From contig CAWIYK010000002.1 in the NCBI GenBank assembly GCA_963840275.1, positions 806,001-870,000 on the forward strand: a stretch of 64,000 nt of DNA, read 5' to 3'. This document shows, in pieces, positions 60,633 through 64,000 of the stretch. This DNA is from Actinophytocola sp963840275. GTDB lineage: Bacteria; Actinomycetota; Actinomycetes; Mycobacteriales; Pseudonocardiaceae. The notes beneath the pieces were generated by a model. It made no database searches. It was not told where the DNA came from and was given only the letters and a program-made list of their open reading frames with translations. Position numbers and translations under genes: made by a program. Position 1 is the stretch's first letter, and each line of letters starts with the position of its first letter.

Positions 60633-60660
60633 TTGTCCACAGCAACTCAGGTTGTCCACA
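60633..60660 (+). promoter_or_regulatory. Pair of DnaA boxes
   Basis: TTGTCCACA twice, at 60633-60641 and 60652-60660, in direct orientation 10 bp apart. The first sits in the inverted repeat GAGTTG-TCCACAG-CAACTC (60630-60648). About 100 bp upstream of ssd. Confidence 0.55.
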
Positions 60661-60756
60661 TGTTGATCTTCGCGCATTGTCCGCACCCCGCCGACCGCCG
60701 ATCGTGAGATCAAGCCCGGGCACCCCGCCCGGCTGATCGGATCGAGGGGGCACGCG

Positions 60757-61863
60757 GTGAACGCGAACCGGCCGATGGCCTTCGTGGCGGACCAGACACT
60801 GCTCGACGACCTGCTGAAGCTGGCCGCCGCGGCGGGCTGCGACCTGGAACGGGTCCCGGACGCGGCGGCCGCGCGGCTGCGCTGGTCGACCGCGCCGCTG
60901 GTGCTGCTGGACGAGGCCGGCGCGAAACAGTGCGCGGCCGCGGCCCTGCCCCGGCGCGGGTCGGTGGTCGTGGTGGCCGCCGACCCGGAGCCGCCCGAGC
61001 TGTGGCAGCGGGCCATGCGGGTGGGCGCGGAACGTCTGGTCACGCTGCCCGGCGCGGAGCCGTGGCTGGTGAGCGCACTGGCCGACGCGGTGGAGGGCCC
61101 GGCCAAGACCGGCAAGGTCCTCGCGGTGCTCGGCGGCCGGGGTGGTGCCGGCGCGTCGGTCTTCGCGGTGGCCGTCGGCCTGACCGCGCTGCACGCGGGC
61201 CACAACACGTTGCTGATCGACTGCGACCCACGCGGCGGCGGTCTGGACCTGGTGCTGGGCGCGGAGACGGAGGACGGCCTGCGCTGGCCGGACATGCAGC
61301 TGAGCGCGGGTCGGGTGGCGGCGTCGTCGCTGCACATGGCGCTGCCGACGAGAAGAAGAGGCAACGCCCGGATGACCATGCTCTCCGGAGCACGCAAGGG
61401 AGAGGGGCCCGCTCCGGACGCGGTGGCGGCGGTCGTGGAGGCGGGCCGCAGGGCGGGCGAGGTCGTGATCTGCGACGTTCCGAGACAGCTGGGCCAGGCG
61501 GAGTGCGCGGCCCTGGACCGAGCCGATCTGACGGTGATAGTCATCCAGGGCGAGCTCCGGGCGACGGTGATGGCCAAGCAGCTGGCAGAGGAGCTGGCAG
61601 CCAAGGGCGTGCCCGCGCAGCTGATAGTGCGCGGCCCGAGCCCGGGCGGCCTGAGAGCCGACGAGGTAGCGGCGGCCGTGGGAATCCCCCTACTGGCCAC
61701 CATGCGTCCAGAACCACAACTGGCCCAGTCCCTGGAACGCGGCGACTTCCATCCAAGGCCCAAGGGGCCCCTGTCCCGAGCAGCACGCACAACACTGACC
61801 GAACTGGCCGCACAACCACCCCGAACCACCCCAGGCCGAGGCGACCTGAGGGCAGTCTCATGA
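60757..61863 (+). CDS. ssd: Septum-site-determining (Ssd) / CpaE-like protein
   Basis: 368 residues. A receiver-like N-domain (about 1-110) followed by a MinD/ParA-type domain with a deviant Walker A GGRGGAGAS (about 128-136) lacking the usual lysines, as in mycobacterial Ssd (Rv3660c). Switch-like CDPRGGGLDL is retained. In the Tad family this protein localises the pilus machinery; in mycobacteria overexpression blocks septum formation. GTG 60757. It begins the Tad locus, with tadA following after an unusual 842 bp gap. Confidence 0.88.
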   Translation: MNANRPMAFVADQTLLDDLLKLAAAAGCDLERVPDAAAARLRWSTAPLVLLDEAGAKQCAAAALPRRGSVVVVAADPEPPELWQRAMRVGAERLVTLPGAEPWLVSALADAVEGPAKTGKVLAVLGGRGGAGASVFAVAVGLTALHAGHNTLLIDCDPRGGGLDLVLGAETEDGLRWPDMQLSAGRVAASSLHMALPTRRRGNARMTMLSGARKGEGPAPDAVAAVVEAGRRAGEVVICDVPRQLGQAECAALDRADLTVIVIQGELRATVMAKQLAEELAAKGVPAQLIVRGPSPGGLRADEVAAAVGIPLLATMRPEPQLAQSLERGDFHPRPKGPLSRAARTTLTELAAQPPRTTPGRGDLRAVS

Positions 61864-62705
61864 CGCAACGCCTCACTGAACGTCCCTTGCCGACCGAGCC
61901 CCCGTATACGCACCCGAGCCAACTTCCCCATTCCCTTGGGCGGTGGAACCGTCGGCCGGCCCAAACCTCTGCGCAAGCCAACCCCGGCCCGGCGCCCCTC
62001 GACCAACCACGACGAATCACCCCCCAAGACGTCCCTTTCGGCGTGACTGCCCCGATTCAGGCCCGTCGGTGGGGACGGCCGGCGCCGGACCGAGCTTCCC
62101 GTGCAACATCTCCTCGGTCCGGCGCCCGGTCACCAATCACTCACACAAGACGTCCCCGCCTGCATCCCACGGCGCGGCGGGGCCGGCCGACACCGGATCG
62201 AGCCGTCCATTGCACTCCGACTCGATCCGGTGCCTGGCCTCCTCAACGACCCACAGCGCGAGTACCGGACCAACGCTCTGCGCCCCGCCCGAGATGTCCC
62301 AGCCCACAACCCAGCCCGTCGCGGGGTCCGGTTCTCGGCAACCAAGTCACGACCAGCCCTTCCAAGGCGCCCCGCCACGGCCTTGCCCCCTCTCTGTTGG
62401 GGACGGCGATGCCGGACCGAGCTTCCGTGCAGCCCTCGGTCCGGCGCCCGAGTCACCGACCAACCCACACAAGACGTCCCCGCGCGCATCCCACGCCGCG
62501 CCGGGGCCGGCCGACGCCGGATCGAGCCATCCGTCGCACTCCAACGCTCGATCCGGCGCCAGGCCACCCGATCGACACCCAGCACCACACGTCCCCGCAC
62601 CACAGCGGGGCCGGCCGGCGCCGGACCGGACACCTCAACCCCCGCGGGGTCCCGGTCCGGCGCAGGGCCACCGCACACCACCACCGTGACGACCAGGAGC
62701 ACCTC
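61864..62705. other. 842 bp spacer inside the Tad locus
   Basis: No gene is called. Reading frames run through because of high GC but consist of Arg/Pro/Thr-rich low-complexity sequence. About 62020-62665 is made of repeated blocks: a CAAGACGTCCC-like box, a CGGGGCCGGCCG segment and a hairpin. Confidence 0.7.
62081..62663. repeat. Array of six hairpins with covarying stems
   Basis: Inverted repeats (left arm/right arm): 62081-62094/62113-62126, 62191-62202/62221-62232, 62260-62271/62325-62336 (one mismatch, long loop), 62411-62421/62435-62445, 62515-62526/62547-62558, 62618-62629/62652-62663. All share a GCCGGAYCGAG-type arm. Where one arm has GGACCGAG the other has CTCGGTCC; where it has GGATCGAG the other has CTCGATCC, so pairing is kept while sequence changes. 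Loops are 13-22 nt in five of them, and two sets (1-2 and 4-5) look like duplications of one pair. Confidence 0.85.
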
Positions 62706-63827
62706 ATGACCGCCAACGATCTGGTCGAGCGCGTCCGCGGCCGCCTGGCCACCACCGGCTCGACCATCACCCCCGCCGAGGTCGCGCAGGCCGTCCGCGA
62801 GGAGGCCGGCGGCGTGGTCGGCCACAACGACCTCCTCGTCGCCATGGAGCACATGAACCGGGAGTTCGTCGGCGCCGGCCCGCTCGAACCGCTCCTCCGC
62901 ACGCCCGGCACCACCGACGTCCTCGTCACCGGCCCGGCGCACGTCTGGCGCGACGGCGAGGGCGGCCTGCGCCGGACCGACGTCTCCTTCCCCGACGAGG
63001 CATCGGTCCGGCGCCTGGCCCAACGACTGGCGCTCGCCTGCGGGCGCCGGCTCGACGACGCTCAACCGTTCGTCGACGCGTGGCTGCCGGGCCGGGTCCG
63101 GCTGCACGCCGTCCTCCCGCCCATCGCGGCGGACGGCACCTGTATCTCACTGCGGGTGCTCCGCCCGGCCGGCCACGACCTCGACTCGCTGGCGGCGCTC
63201 GGCACGTTCGACGCACACACCCACCGCGTCCTGCAGGCCATCGTCGCCGCGCGGCTCGCGTTCGTGATCACCGGCGGCACCGGCGCCGGCAAGACGTCGC
63301 TGCTCAACGCGTTGCTCGGCGAGGTCCCGACGCACGAACGCATCGTCAGCGTCGAGGACGCCGGCGAGCTGGACCCCGCCCACCCGCAGTTCGTCCGTCT
63401 CATCGCGCGACCGGCCAACGTCGAGGGCGCCGGCGAGGTCACGCTCGCCGACCTCGTCCGCCAGGGCCTGCGCATGCGTCCCGACCGACTGGTCGTCGGC
63501 GAGGTCCGTGGCGCCGAGGTCTGCGACCTCCTCACCGCGCTGAACACCGGCCACGACGGCGGCGCCGGCACGGTCCACGCCAACTCGCCGGCCGAGGTGC
63601 CCGCACGCATGGAGGCCCTCGCCGCGTTGGGCGGGCTCTCGCGGGCCGCGCTCCACAGCCAGCTGTCCGCCGCGTTCCACGTCGTACTGCACCTGCGCCG
63701 CGCACCCGACGGCTCCCGCCGCCTCACCGACATCGGCGTGTTCGACCGGATCGGCGACACGGTGCGCGTCGTCAGCGACCGGGCCCTGCTCGACGAACTG
63801 CTCGCCGAGCGGGGTGTGACGTGCTGA
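62706..63827 (+). CDS. tadA: TadA/CpaF-type secretion ATPase
   Basis: 373 residues of the type II/IV secretion ATPase family. N-terminal domain (about 1-170), Walker A GGTGAGKTS (about 192-200), Asp box VEDAGELDP, Walker B RLVVGEVRGAEV and the His box TVHANSP. It powers assembly of Flp/Tad pili. ATG 62706 has AGGAG 7 bp upstream; the reading frame is open far upstream through the hairpin array, but that stretch is not ATPase-like. The next gene overlaps its stop. Confidence 0.93.
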   Translation: MTANDLVERVRGRLATTGSTITPAEVAQAVREEAGGVVGHNDLLVAMEHMNREFVGAGPLEPLLRTPGTTDVLVTGPAHVWRDGEGGLRRTDVSFPDEASVRRLAQRLALACGRRLDDAQPFVDAWLPGRVRLHAVLPPIAADGTCISLRVLRPAGHDLDSLAALGTFDAHTHRVLQAIVAARLAFVITGGTGAGKTSLLNALLGEVPTHERIVSVEDAGELDPAHPQFVRLIARPANVEGAGEVTLADLVRQGLRMRPDRLVVGEVRGAEVCDLLTALNTGHDGGAGTVHANSPAEVPARMEALAALGGLSRAALHSQLSAAFHVVLHLRRAPDGSRRLTDIGVFDRIGDTVRVVSDRALLDELLAERGVTC

Positions 63828-64000
63828 GCCTCCTCCTGACCGGCCTCGCGCTGCTGTGCTGGCCAGACACCCGCGCCGTGACCCGTCTGCGGACGATGGC
63901 TGGTCGGAAGCCTCGCAAACGCTTGCGCGCGCCGCGTCCGAGCGCCGTCACGCTGACGGCCGCCGCCGCGGCAGGGGGCTGGCTCGTCGCCGGAGCGGGT
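63821..64000 (+). CDS. TadB-like pilus membrane protein, N-terminal part (cut by window edge)
   Basis: First 60 codons from GTG 63821, overlapping the tadA stop by 7 bp. Two hydrophobic segments (LSLLLTGLALLCWP, residues 2-15; AVTLTAAAAAGGWLVAGAG at the edge) flank a very basic loop (AGRKPRKRLRAPRPS). Position after tadA and this pattern fit TadB, the type II secretion F-domain platform protein. The F domain itself lies outside the window. Confidence 0.75.
   Translation, partial: MLSLLLTGLALLCWPDTRAVTRLRTMAGRKPRKRLRAPRPSAVTLTAAAAAGGWLVAGAG

Larger units (their letters stand above)
60325..60756. other. Divergent region between HAD hydrolase and ssd genes
   Basis: 432 bp without a gene. It holds the hairpin 60494-60529, a minus-strand PafBC-type promoter (60579-60601) and two DnaA boxes (60633-60660), and should also carry the ssd promoter. 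Confidence 0.6.

Noticed and set aside
61980..62670. Hairpin array as a CRISPR
   Set aside because: Units differ in length, spacers are not unique sequences between constant repeats, and no cas genes are present.
60930..62705. Extension of tadA upstream through the hairpin array in an open frame
   Set aside because: The upstream translation is low-complexity, overlaps ssd in another frame, and ATG 62706 has a good Shine-Dalgarno where ATPase similarity starts.

Overview
The window reads as chromosome of a high-GC actinobacterium, most likely a member of the Pseudonocardiaceae (Saccharothrix, Lentzea and Amycolatopsis type). GC is high, GTG starts and leaderless genes are frequent, and there are WhiB, PASTA, Tad and Actinobacteria-specific families. 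From about 15.0 kb to the right edge the gene order follows the Mycobacterium tuberculosis block Rv3683 to about Rv3658 read backwards, as I recall it: metallophosphoesterase, PASTA penicillin-binding protein, WhiB4, paired Get3/ArsA ATPases, RidA, MBL hydrolase, Crp, nth, TlpA-like protein, CoA Nudix, MarP, EphE-like hydrolase, holin-like protein, acs, HAD hydrolase, ssd, tadA. Departures from that backbone are the accessory parts.

1-15 kb is accessory. It holds an MFS transporter cut by the left edge, a small secreted protein, an HSL-type esterase, an FMN reductase, Dps and an S9 peptidase. A three-gene unit (7.0-7.75 kb and its upstream protease) encodes a papain-like protease, an unknown protein and a chagasin-type inhibitor. 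Hemerythrin, glyoxalase-fold and DUF11 proteins follow. Then come two immune-like genes: a membrane protein with an internal TIR and an external PASTA domain, and a DUF4062-NB-ARC-TPR STAND ATPase. They lie beside tRNA-Pro(CGG) and a broken copy of its 3' half, which suggests past integration at this tRNA.

15-42 kb carries cell-wall synthesis (PBP), redox and stress regulation (WhiB4, Crp), the Get3-like ATPases, DNA maintenance (nth, an orphan DnaN-like clamp), the acid-stress protease MarP, and ion or metal transporters (NhaA, VIT1-like).

42-49 kb is an insertion between the transporters and acs. A Crp/Fnr regulator precedes a tight operon of a class III cyclase-like protein, a P-loop protein, a possible SPFH-like protein and a DUF4407 membrane protein. 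I consider this the best candidate for an undescribed signalling or conflict system.

51.9-58.9 kb is a peptidoglycan-recycling cluster (nagZ, namZ, AmlB/YbbE-like hydrolase, MurR-like regulator, murQ). It resembles the Bacillus subtilis MurNAc pathway but has no transporter or kinase. Next to the HAD gene is a 0.4 kb non-coding stretch in the position where mycobacteria encode the RNA polymerase-binding RNA Ms1. The right end starts a Tad pilus locus (ssd, tadA, tadB), interrupted by an 842 bp spacer with six hairpins whose stems covary.

Across the window, seven intergenic sites match the RecA-independent DNA-damage (PafBC) promoter TGTCRGTG-N8-TAnnnT. Several lie beside perfect actinobacterial DnaA boxes, and three read into a hairpin with no gene.
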